This document shows, one piece after another, positions 25,326 through 36,496 of a DNA stretch of 64,000 nt. Position numbers and translations under genes: made by a program. Source of the stretch: Piper betle (Eukaryota; Streptophyta; Magnoliopsida; Piperales; Piperaceae); NCBI GenBank assembly GCA_033002965.1, contig JAURVB010003387.1, forward strand, positions 1 through 64,000, written 5' to 3'. Position 1 is the stretch's first letter. Each line of letters begins with the position of its first letter. A model generated the notes under the pieces. The model had not been told where the DNA came from. It saw only the letters and a program-made list of their open reading frames with translations, and did no database searches.

Positions 25326-26419
25326 TTCTCCACAGGATCACCGGCATAATGCTTCCACCGTCACCAATTTTGAAAGAAAAAGAAAGTCCAAAATCAACAA
25401 AGGGGGACCTATGTTTAAGGTTGTTATCTAGAACTGCATTCACAGAACATGGAAACATAAGTTAAAAAGTGGTTGACTTGTTGAACCAATGCATTCACAG
25501 AACATCCATCACAACGCATAGTAAATGTAAAAATTCTCAAATGAGAAAATTGATACAGCTTTTCAACACAACCTAACTGACACAACCCAAAAGAAGGTCA
25601 AAGCATGCAACCAATAGCTCCAAGAAAATTGAACCGAACAAAGTATGCATTTTTTTGGCAGAGTACACTATAAAATACAAGCTTGGGCTTGAACAAATGA
25701 AGAGCCTAGGAGATGCGCAAAGCACGTGGCAACATCACTCACAAACAAAACCGAGCTTACCACAATCAATAATGAAAAAACCAGCTAGTTTAAGACAAGA
25801 ATCAGTAGCAAGGCGAACTTCTTCCCAGCTCGCCCAAAGAATTACATAAGCAGAATACACCCGCATAACACGTACCATCAAAGAAAAATCAGATAAAGAT
25901 AGCCACTTTAACACGCTACATCCATCAAAAACCAGCTATAAACATGTCCCATGACAGTTTGGCTACAAATCTAAACCTATGATCCAAGTCAAACCGATCT
26001 TGGCAGCGTGCCCGAGACTGCAAAAAAGGCCATTGCTCGCCTGCTCGCGGGATCCCGGCCTAATTCCGCCGGAACCTTGGCCCCCAAAGGAAAGCGAGAA
26101 GAAAGAAGAGTGCCTCCGTTTCTACGGATTAAGCTTAAGCTTGTGATTGTTGGGACTCATCGTAGCAAGAACAATCGGAATCTCACCTGTTGCCGGTTTC
26201 CCCCGGTCTGGCCGTGCTCCGCAGCAGGTCGCCGGCACCGGTGGTGGTGGTGGTGGTGCTCGCCGGAGTTTGGGTGTTGGAATTAGGGGAGGAAAGTGGG
26301 AGAGTGAGAAGGGTAGGGTTTGGTTCCGGCTCGAAACTCGGTTCAACTCCCTCACTCTTTTGTTTGCTTGCTTTTGTTTGCTTGTTTGCTTGTTTGCTTG
26401 TTTGCTTGTTTGGTTTTCT

Positions 26420-26471
<52 letters not shown>

Positions 26472-28317
26472 TTGTTTACCTTTTTCCTCTATCATCCCCA
26501 TGGTTTGTCAATTGCTTGCTATTTTTACAAGAACCTGGCTCACCTGTGGTTGAAAGCTAGATTTATCTTGATATTAGACTAAAATAAATAATAATAATAA
26601 TGACATTAATTTAAAATTTTTTAAGCTCAAATTAATTTAACCTTTGATTCGTTTTAAAAAAATATAAAAAAAGAAGTAAAGCTTGACTTGAAATAAAATG
26701 GGCTTGTACTTGATCAACTCAATTCGAGTGGGTTTGATTTGAAGTTCGACATGTTATAATGATAACAATATTTTTTATGTGCATTGGATTTATTTTTTAA
26801 AATAAAAGATAATTATAATTATAGTTCATTAATTTGTATAAATTGACGAGCTTAGTTATCTCTTTAAAATTGGTTAACTAAGTTGAAATCATAAGTACAT
26901 CATTACTAGTATATTATATTTTAGCCCAATAAATTTATTGAATATTAAATTGGACATGAGACTTAATAGAGTGGTTAATTGTGAGGGATCTAACATTTTC
27001 ACTAATCTTAATGAAATTCATCCTTGATTTTTTTATAGTTGACGAGCCTACTAATTTATATCTAGATAGACTCACCTCATCCAGCATAGTCCTAATATAC
27101 CACCTTGAAATAATAGAAGCTAATAAGTGTAAACTGGTAAGCTCAATTATCTCTTAAAATATGATTAATAATGTTAAAAATTATAATTTATAAGTACATC
27201 TTTATTAATATATTAGATTTTACCCTTATAAATATTAAATGTATGACTAATTATATAAACTAATTACAAATTATAGGGGATCTTACAATAATAATGAAAT
27301 AGCACGACATGTAACAATTTAAAATAAAATATGAAGTCCTAATTCGTGACTATATTATTTTATATAAAAAAATAAGGCAATAAAATAATTTTATAGTAAA
27401 AAATATATTAAAAAATGTATTGTTAAATATAGTTCGAGCTAACTTGAGCCCTTTAAAATGCGAATTAACTAAAATAATATTTATAGACTTGACTAAAACT
27501 TGAAGCCAAACAAGTAGATGCAGAGCTAAACAAACTAGATTTAACTCGTCCTACGAACAACCCTAGGTAAAACAATAAATTCTATTAGGAATTTTATACC
27601 AACTAATAATCATACTTGAACTAGAATTAGATTTGTGATACTACTAGTGGTTACAGCTTGATTTGATATTTATTTTATATTAGTCGAGTCTTGATTATGA
27701 TAATTACTTATTTTTAACCACTGTTTAAGGGCCAAATACTTTTTTAATCGCTGTTTAAGGTCACAATGAGAAAATTAATGTCTTGTATTTTGTATAGGCT
27801 CATAAGCCCATATAAAAAACAATAGTTTTTTAAGGGCCCAATCACGTACAAGTGCAGGTGAAACACAATTTGCTAAGCAAGCATAGAATGAACCAATAAA
27901 GTGTACAAACAAAGATCATATATGCATTGGAAAATATACAAATCTTCAAAGACATCCATATCATTCACCACTGTTCTGGGTTTTTTTTTAATCCCATTGT
28001 TTTTGGTTACATAAATCAAATCCTCAAACTAGATATCACAAGCAATCCCAAGGAAGCAAAGGATAGCTGTTTGACGCTGATTAACAAACATCCAACTAAA
28101 CTTTACAGTCACAAAGAATTATGTACAGAAACTGAGGTCAACCAATATATTACCACTCTCCCACAGAACCAAAAACCAGGCAGCATATAACTGTATCAAC
28201 TCCTTTCCACAAAAGAAAGAAGAAAAAGAGAGAAGCCAACAAGACATGCTCAATATCAAATTATATGTGGTCTAGCAAGGTCTAGAGATGATTATTCTAT
28301 CATATATACGTATGAAA
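25326..28317. other. MED12 upstream region and intergenic DNA
   Basis: The MED12 5' leader must lie just above 25325. A GC-rich patch at 25990-26340 in otherwise AT-rich DNA is a plausible first non-coding exon or promoter. From 26350 a TTGC/TTTGC repeat follows. 26580-27900 is AT-rich with two loosely similar segments (about 26850-27010 and 27150-27290). No gene was recognised. The DNA up to 28317 includes the 3' UTR of the next gene. Confidence 0.45.
26357..26474. repeat. Tetranucleotide microsatellite (GCTT)n with TTTG variants
   Basis: The first half mixes TTGC and TTTGC units. From about 26418 it is an almost pure run of GCTT for about 50 bases. Overlapping frames rich in Leu, Cys and Ala are products of this repeat and not genes. 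Confidence 0.95.
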
Positions 28318-31300
28318 TCAATCCCAAAATTCTAGTATCGTCTCTTCCATTATTTTATCTAGAATAGAATGTCCTATCTGGAAAGCCACATCTTCAGCAT
28401 CAAACCTGAGGTCCATCCATAACTTGTTTTTGGCCATATCTTTCTCCACAGTTTGGTTCAGCCCTTGATGAACAACCAAATATGAAGCAACTTTTTCTGC
28501 AATCTTTTCTATAAATTGTTGTCCAGTAGGAATTGGTTGAATCCCCCTCTTGACAAATGAAAGCCATGGGCAGCAGCCAAAGAGATGCATGTATGATTCT
28601 AAAAGAACTTCATTCACGCAATCAAAGAGAAGTTTATGGTATTCTGGAATTTGGCTTGATGGTGCAACAACTTGATCCATCAATGATGGATCCAATGGTG
28701 CATATGTTGACTGCCAGATTACTTCAATTTCATCGTAGTTCAAGCCAGAGGCAAACAGCAAGTTTTTAATGTAACCGAACGTTGCATCCTTTTCTTTGCC
28801 ATTGTTTCTCGGACAGACATCTGTCAGAGAAGTAGAATCATCTTGAACAAAACTGTCATCTTCTTCAAAGTGAACCATTTGTGGTAGAATATGTAATTTA
28901 TCTGAAGATCATAGTATTGTGAAGTACGTCATGTATAAGAAGGGGAACAACAGACTGAAACGGCCAACACACAAATTTTTTGGAGTATACCTATCTTATC
29001 AGGAGAATTTGCATGGTTGGCATCATCTTCCGAGGAAAATGGCTCAAGAACAGAATTCAAACTTAGTTTCTCAGGCTTTTCAGTGATCTTATCTTCAGAA
29101 TCAGTTCCATCAGTTTGTTTGAAGCTTGCTGAGAACAATGCTGGTTGTACTAGCATACTATTGATCTTTTCAACCACAATCTGCAAAATGCACTCAACTT
29201 ATCAATATGCAAACAGTTTGAATAAAATAAATATGTGCAGCTCCAAAAATAGAAGCTAGTCGAGGGAGATTTTCCCATTGACAAAAATTGTCCTTTACCT
29301 CATCTGATCTCACTGTGACTTCTTGATCCGAGTTATCAGTCACCAATGATTCGTCACATTCTCTCTGTCCACCAATAGTGTTATTTGACTGCTCACTGAT
29401 CAACGTTTTCATCCCTCTAATATCATCAACTTCTGAAGAAATCAGATTGCCAATCCAGGGTAAATAAGAATAAAATAAAAAAATGCTTCTAAAAATCCTC
29501 ACCATGTTACAGCACAGGCTTACTGAATACACAAGTTTGTGAATGCAATACCTGTTTGATCACTCTCTCTTGCAGCATCCTCCACATTATTGATTTCTAT
29601 GATAGGATCTGATTTTGTGTTTAAATCTCCAACTTTTTCTGGGCTGGACACCTCAGTCTTCAGTGTCAGGGCATAGTTGGCAGGTTTTGATTGAGTACTT
29701 TCACAAGAACATGTACAAGCAGTTTGGCTGCTCAACTCCTTGCTTCCTGGAGGACTAAATTCGTAACAATATTTTGTGTTATCTGGGGATGAGATAATCC
29801 TTCCCAGCATTTTATGGTCATTCATGGAAATCAAGTTCTCTTCATCATCTTCCTTTAGTAACTCCAACAGTTTCTTTCTTACCTCTGTATAAAATATCGA
29901 GTCTTGTTCTAGAGACTGTCTATCCTTCGGCATGCTATCTTTATCCCCCTTCACGTTGGCTAGAGCAGATGTATAGTTTGTCCTACTCATAGAATGCAGA
30001 TTAGCAGAATCAGAAATGTTGTTGTTGCAAGGAATATTTCCCACAAATAACCAATGCCTCTCCTTTCTACCTTCCTGAATCGCACTTTTCAATTTCATCC
30101 TAGTTTTTTCATCAGAAGGCCGAGATTCTGTTGAACTTTGACGTGGTTTCAGAATTACTATCTGGTGTGATGAGTCATCAGAAATACTGCAAATCTTTTC
30201 ATTCTTCTTCTTATCCTTGTGACCAAAAAGTTTGTGGTTACTGCCTTTTGGTTTTTGACTGACACATTTCTCCAAAAGGCCCCTGTTGATAATCCATCCA
30301 TCAAGCAAGCTAGGTGTACTTAGTTCTTTGCGTGAGTCAGTTTGATATGCTTTATCTGCTCGAGCATTCTGTAAGCCCTGGATGTGTTTGAATAGAATTG
30401 AACTTGAATCTTGAATAATTCGTAAAATGAAATCCTTGTGAGTGTGCATTACTTGAATAGCATTCATAAGGGCATCAGACAGTTGAGTAGCAGCAACTAT
30501 GTCAAGTTCATATGCTTCCATGTATTTGTTACTTAAAAAGACTTCCAGTGCTTCTCTCAATCTTTCACGGACTGAACTTTTCAGATGCAGCTGCTTTCTA
30601 AGGTTGTCTTGGTTTGATAGCAGGAAACGACAATAGATGCTTCCAGTGCAGAATTCCTCAATCAATGGGAAGATTTGTCCAACCATTTCAGATTTCTTAT
30701 CTTTTTTACTGCTCTTCCAGTAAGCTTCATGAAGCACCAAATTCTGTTTTATCTGTTTAAGGACAAAATCTGACAGCTTCTTCTTGGGCTTCAGCACTTT
30801 TGACCATTGATCTACCTCCATAAGAGCTTTTACACTCGTGATCGTCACAGTATCTAGCGCAGCTATTGCTCTACTTTCCTCCTCATCTCGAGAACATGCA
30901 TTACCCTGAAATTTTAAGACGTGAATTTCTCTTTTCAGGGATTCAAGGTAAGTTTTATTATAAACTTACAATGCTAGCTCTTTCAGCCGCAGGTTCATGT
31001 TTCTGAATAGAAGTTGTTGGCTTTTTTCTGTCACCTGCAAAAACACTTTCAGTACAACTTTGCATTGTAATTTAGTCCAAAAAATAGCATTGCTTGTGTT
31101 TAAGCAGATAGGTTGGATTTTCTTGATTGATATTTTTAAAGCTCGGGAACAACTTCGACTAAGAACTCCAGATAAGTTTACAAACAAACACACATAGTAC
31201 GACCGAATCAGGTTGAAGGAGTCACTTTCCAAGCTATCTTTGAAAAAGGAGTGATTCATTTAAGATTGTATAATACAGAGTAGAAATGGTTGATTTATAA

Positions 31301-31529
31301 CTCAGATTATATACACCCTGAATTACTTTTCTTTGTCATTGAATTTCACAATATGTTGTTTATCATGTAACTCACCAGTAGGAGCAAGAGGAGGCCCAAC
31401 ATTCTCTTGCCTATGATCTGAAATAAGGCAGCGAGTAGAGTGGTCTTGTCTGAAGTCAAAGATACTGACAAAGCCGGCCAAACATCCTGGGTAGGCATTC
31501 TTGTTTAGCAAAAGGCGTTGCCTTCTCAT
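28318..31529 (-). CDS. TRM32-like protein (TON1-recruiting motif, DUF3741/DUF4378 family)
   Basis: Six exons join in phase: 31529-31376, 31034-30970, 30905-29552, 29432-29299, 29180-28991, 28901-28318. They give 826 residues. The N-terminus has the family motif NAYPGCLAGFVSIFDF near residue 10, as in the TRM32 group. The C-terminus is a DUF4378 domain (about residues 650-826) ending HSILDKIMEETILEFWD, close to the M2 motif through which TRM proteins bind TON1. TRM proteins sit on cortical microtubules or the membrane and link TON1 and PP2A (the TTP complex) for division-plane placement and cell shape. The start chosen is ATG at 31527-31529. The open frame continues upstream but only to a GTG, and an upstream ATG lies in a different frame. 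Family membership is fairly safe; the exact TRM number is not. Confidence 0.82.
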
Positions 31530-31573
31530 CTTTGCCACGAGAAAAACTGTATTTTGACTTCCTTTTTCACTTG

Positions 31574-31609
31574 TTACTCTGGCTTGATAACAGTCTTTAC
31601 TTCCCACAT
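31574..31609 (-). promoter_or_regulatory. Upstream ORF (11 codons plus stop) in the TRM-like leader
   Basis: An ATG at 31607-31609 opens a short frame reading MWEVKTVIKPE and then stop. It ends 44 bases before the main ATG and lies in another frame. If the transcript begins above it, this uORF could reduce translation of the main protein. Conservation is unknown. Confidence 0.4.
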
Positions 31610-32152
31610 TCTTTCCTGCTTAAGTCTGCTTAAAAGTTGACAAACCACAGATCACAAAATTAAGTAATAATACAAAAAATGTAATGCAAACTTTTGATGC
31701 CAACATATAAAAAATGGTTCCTCACACAACTGTGAAGTTGCGATGAACACTTACCTACGTATGATATAACATGAAGGCAGCATGTTGCAAGTATCATTTA
31801 TGGCACCAAATTTCTCCAACAAACTATCATACATTCTCAGCTATTTTTAATCCTGAATTAGAAGTGGCGAATAAGATAACAAACATGAAGATAAACTTCC
31901 TCTTATGGCTAAACTCAGAGAAAACTGTACTGAGTTTTTCATATTGTAAACTTCTCCATGAGAATGCAACGAAAGTAACAGGCAATACAGTGGAAATTAG
32001 ACAATCCGGGCTAATAAGCCAAATTTGCAGTAGCAAAACTCAGGAAAAATTTAGTAAAAACACAAATTCAGGACCAAATTTAGTAAAAAAACCAATATTC
32101 CTTATTCGATCTAAGTTCTTATCCACGTATAAATACCATATATACAAGGCAT

Positions 32153-32188
<36 letters not shown>

Positions 32189-35100
32189 CTAATTACAAAT
32201 TGGAGAATGAAAATGAGAGACTAATGAGTGATATGCCATTGATTTCCCAATTTTATTCCTCCTCTATACCAATTAATACCCAGTATGAGATAGCTGGATT
32301 CCAGTAGACATTGATCACTACCAAATTCCATCAGACTTTCCAACAAATGTAATCATGCAATAACTTAAAATTAGAAATTCCCATCCATGCAGTTGAAAAA
32401 AAACTTAAAAGCCAAGATCAAGTTATTGCCAATCTATATATATACAAATTTTACAATCCTGTATGCTTATCCAGTTGCTACACTAATGAATTGGGATATG
32501 ATATTAAGTCTAATATACATGACCAGACGAAAACGAGTTTCTTGTCGAAACGGCCGAGTCAACTAGCGTCCATACCAGTGATGTCGTCGGTGGGGGAGGG
32601 AGAGACGGCCATGGCGTCGCCGACGCCGACGACGTCGAACATGAGGAAGAGGAGGAAATCAATGATATCTCACAGAACAATAAGGTCAGAGCTTCTTTGG
32701 CACCAGAGCCGCCTTCAACCTACTCTGAATATCAGAGCGGAGATCAGAGCTTATCCTTTTCATAGTCTAGATCGGATAATTCGAAAGGTGACGCCTTTGT
32801 ATGTGGTCACCGGGAAAAGATCGTCGTTTCCTTGTATAGCCGCTCCGCTGGGAATCTCTCCTAGTCGTCCATGGCGATCCTACGCATGTAGACGATCACA
32901 AGCCGGAAAAAGAAAAAGGAAAAAAGTTCCATTGCAAGGTGCCCAGGTGGTGAAGAGGCTGCAAGACTGAGCCTTTCTTGCTTGTTGAGGTTGGAGCTTC
33001 AATCACAAGAGCTTCAGAAAAGTGATGCCTCTGAATGGTATTTGGCAGGCTGCTACCTGATGATGGAAGGTTTTGGGTAGAAGAAAAGTTTGGTCATTTC
33101 TCCATCTCTTACATCACCACCACCTTCTTCCTCCCTCTCTCTGTTATATGCTATGATTTTCTTCCATGCACAGGTCTATATAAGAGAGAGATGATCTGCT
33201 CTGTACCCAATAAGTGGTGTAATTGTATCAATTATCAAGCTTTTCCTTGGATGCTAAAATGCTGATTATTATGGTTTTGACAGGGAGAGAGCATACATGA
33301 ATGAATTTCTTGTTTTCGTTGGGATTGTTTTGGATTATATTGTTTGGAGTTGTAATAACTGTTTAATTAATGCCAATTTAATGTGGTTTAACATGTATAA
33401 ATTGCGATAGTTAAATTTCATTAGTAATAATAAAAAAGCGGAAAAATTATCCAAATTAATAACTACGAAAAACAATAAGAAAATTTATGAATTTTCGATA
33501 TTTTTAAAATTAGATCAGGATTTTCCAGTAACAGTCTTGAGGCTCACTAAAAATTATCTGGTCTCCAATTGAAGTTGAAGACTTGTTAGCATTTAGTTCA
33601 TTAGCTGTTCTTAGTTCACCTAAATTTGATAGGAAGAAAAAAATCTTAGTTCAACACATAATTAGTGTAATATTTAGCTTGAATTTTATGTCCAAGATTG
33701 GCTTTTTACATAGTTGGACTTGTGGCCTCAATTCTGGTTGGATCTTGGATGCACCAACTCATATTTAATAAGCATCTTTTGATAAATAAATACAATTAAC
33801 TATAGCTTGCCAACAAACTAATTTAATTCAGTCAATCTTGTCTCCTTATCCCAACACACAAAAAATGCCTATACGTGTATTGCAAGTGAAGAACGTCAAA
33901 TACATATACTCCTAAAAATTGACATAATTTTTGTATAAAATGTCTTTATACATATGAGAGAATTTTTTGGGTAAAATAATAAAGGGTATAACATTTTTTT
34001 CCGAACAAGAAGCAGAATCGACTTGGCACCATAGGTTCCAACAAATGTCTTAAGTACAAGTAGAATTTTGTTCCTTTCCCGAGCTTGCAATTAACATCAC
34101 TTGATCAGTCATATGGAAACGAATTAGGTGCAATGACTGATAAAAAACCAAATCAATAGTATTTATTAATACTCACTAACCGTCGCTAAACCAAACTTAT
34201 ATGTGCAACTTTCACAACATAGAAAGCTGCATGGCTGGACAAATTAAGAACTAATTTTGGGTAATTAAGCAGGAATTATTTGACCACATATCCAAGGTTA
34301 ATCCTGTGATATTATTCTAAGGTTGTAGTTATTGGGCTTATAATTTACTGCAATTTTATTACATAACACGCATACATCAAATTCATACAGCAACACACCC
34401 AGAGGCTAGAATTATTAACAGGGTTAATGATCATAATGAAAAAACTCATTTTCCCCCCATGCAGTGAATTAGGAAGGGAGCTCACTCATAGCATTATGTA
34501 CTGCATCAATTAAGTCATTGAGGCCCAACCTCCTGTGGCATAATGCAACTTTGAAGGCTTCCATGTTCTGATGATCAGATCAATGTAATCATCTTCTTCC
34601 CATGGGACACTTTACTTGATACACCCTTCAAATCTGCCAACTTTCATCCAAAGCTTTTGCTCCTTTTTGAAGATAAGTGAGATCAGAGATCCAATGGAAG
34701 ACGCTAGTAGTGGAAGACAATTCTCAATATCATCGGTGGCACACCCAGGGACTCAATAATTTGACCCACCTTCCTTCGATGAGCCTGTTGGGGGCCTGGT
34801 GTTTTGATTTGAGGCTTACCTGTGGCTCCTAAAGTCCTAAACCTTGTCTCCACTTTAGCAGGTGGGGGTTCAATTATGAAACTTATGCGATGGCCAAATT
34901 AAAGCTATGCTACCTTGTCTATGGGTGGGCACCGACCTCGACATAACCGTCTCCGACTGTGGCCGAAATACGGCCAACCAAATGTAATTGACCAATTACG
35001 ATTGAATAAAATATAAATATTACTTGATCCAACTGAACGGCGGACCAAACGACTGACAAAAATTATAAATTAATAATATAAATAATATTTTTAAAGTTAA

Positions 35101-36496
35101 TTACTAAATTATTATTGATAATTATTAAATTTAATATAAATTAATCCTAATTTTTGAATTTTTCCATTTTAATATAATATTATTCATTCAAATACTTTTT
35201 TAAAAGGTGATTTTAATTTCATGCAAATTAACATGAAAAAAATAAAAAAAATAAAAGAGATAATAGTTAGATAAATGAGATATTAATTATTCATGAAAAA
35301 ATTAATATTTATAATAAAAAAATAATTAATTACTACAATAAATATAAGATGAAAATAATTTTTTATATTGCCAAATTTTGACAATGTTTAATGATGACCA
35401 AGTTGATCGAAGAATTTTTATGGTGAGTTTTTGCCTGAAGTTAAGTAGAAAATATGAACAATTTCTTATCCAACATCCGACCGAGGGACCAACCAATGCC
35501 CACCCTTGAGTCATTGTCGATGCCTTGTGCTATCTATGGAATGGGCTTCTTAGTTAAATATAAGATAGAAACGGATATATTCAAACAAGCTATAGGAATC
35601 ATATATTGATCCTGAAGCTGGTCCAACCTTAATCTGAAAAGGTTTTTATATCCTCCATCCACAATAGAATGCTACCCATCCATATATATAAAGATTTTTT
35701 AACAGTTCCCAAAAAACGAACAGGCATTTTAATTTTAGCTTTACACTCGCAAAACAGCAGTTCAAGCACTCTTTTCCAACCCGTCTTCAAGCTCTAATAC
35801 CATGTTGAATTAACAATTGAGCTAAAAGCTTCGCAAAGGAACTCTCTTTGAAATTACCGAGTTTTCTTAGATAAATTTACCAAAAAAGAAAAAAGCAGCG
35901 AAGATTACGCCGCAATGTTCTATTAAAACGATGTCAATCTAAGTCGAGATCTAACAAGATTCCACACTTAATCCTATTAACTTGATAAATAAAATTGACA
36001 AGGTTGGGCCACAAGGGTGCGTACCTTCTTTTAAAAAAACTTCCATGAACAAGATCACAAATTTCAACTGGTCAGCAGAGTTGAAAGATGGGAGCATTTT
36101 GATAGTGACGCGAAATCTATGATAAACAACAAGTGCCCTGCTTACATGCAATATTTGGAAGCACATGCTTTGGTTCTACCATCAATGACATGGAGAATTG
36201 CAGCAAATTTGGTGATGAAAGATAAAACAAAACCGGCGGGCCGCAACGAATTAAAGATGCTCTACGAGCCACTCAATTGAAACGTTGAACTAATCAATTT
36301 GCTGACATCATTTTATACACAACAAAGCCTCAAATAACTACTTATAGCTATAGTTCAATAGAATAAGTCCAGATCCCTAGGTAAACTATATATTTTTTAA
36401 AAAAATGGTAATTGTGCTGTGTAAGATGGTTGTAGAGTTTAAGGAGCTAAAAAGGACAGAGTTAACAACAAGCAATCAACTCTTAGCCTTCTCAAC
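31610..36496. other. Intergenic DNA, no firm gene
   Basis: It contains an AC/AT microsatellite (32153-32190) and a GC-rich island at 32540-32660 that opens a short plus-strand frame. A 580-bp stretch (34923-35504) begins GGTGGGCACCGA and ends TGCCCACC and may be a small hAT-like non-autonomous element. The rest is AT-rich. The region just below 36497 is the probable 3' UTR of PAIR1. Confidence 0.45.
32581..32970 (+). CDS. Unidentified short ORF (129 aa), very basic, doubtful
   Basis: From an ATG at 32581 the frame reads MSSVGEGETAMASPTPTT, then a strongly basic protein with RKRRKS and GKRKRKK clusters. The ATG lies in a GC-rich island, unlike the DNA around it, which could mark a real 5' end. 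A second frame over 32590-32760 is acidic (a run of five Glu, then INDISQNN) and looks at least as protein-like, so the region may be a broken exon. No family was recognised. Confidence 0.2.
   Translation: MSSVGEGETAMASPTPTTSNMRKRRKSMISHRTIRSELLWHQSRLQPTLNIRAEIRAYPFHSLDRIIRKVTPLYVVTGKRSSFPCIAAPLGISPSRPWRSYACRRSQAGKRKRKKVPLQGAQVVKRLQD

Noticed and set aside
26147..26582. Frames rich in Leu, Cys and Ala
   Set aside because: They are generated by the GCTT microsatellite read in different registers.
31323..31607. A TRM-like start 26 residues further upstream
   Set aside because: That position is GTG in the genomic sequence. The first in-frame ATG is at 31527-31529.
31771..32307. A 178-residue plus-strand frame
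   Set aside because: It is low in information, runs over a CA/TA microsatellite and shows no motif.
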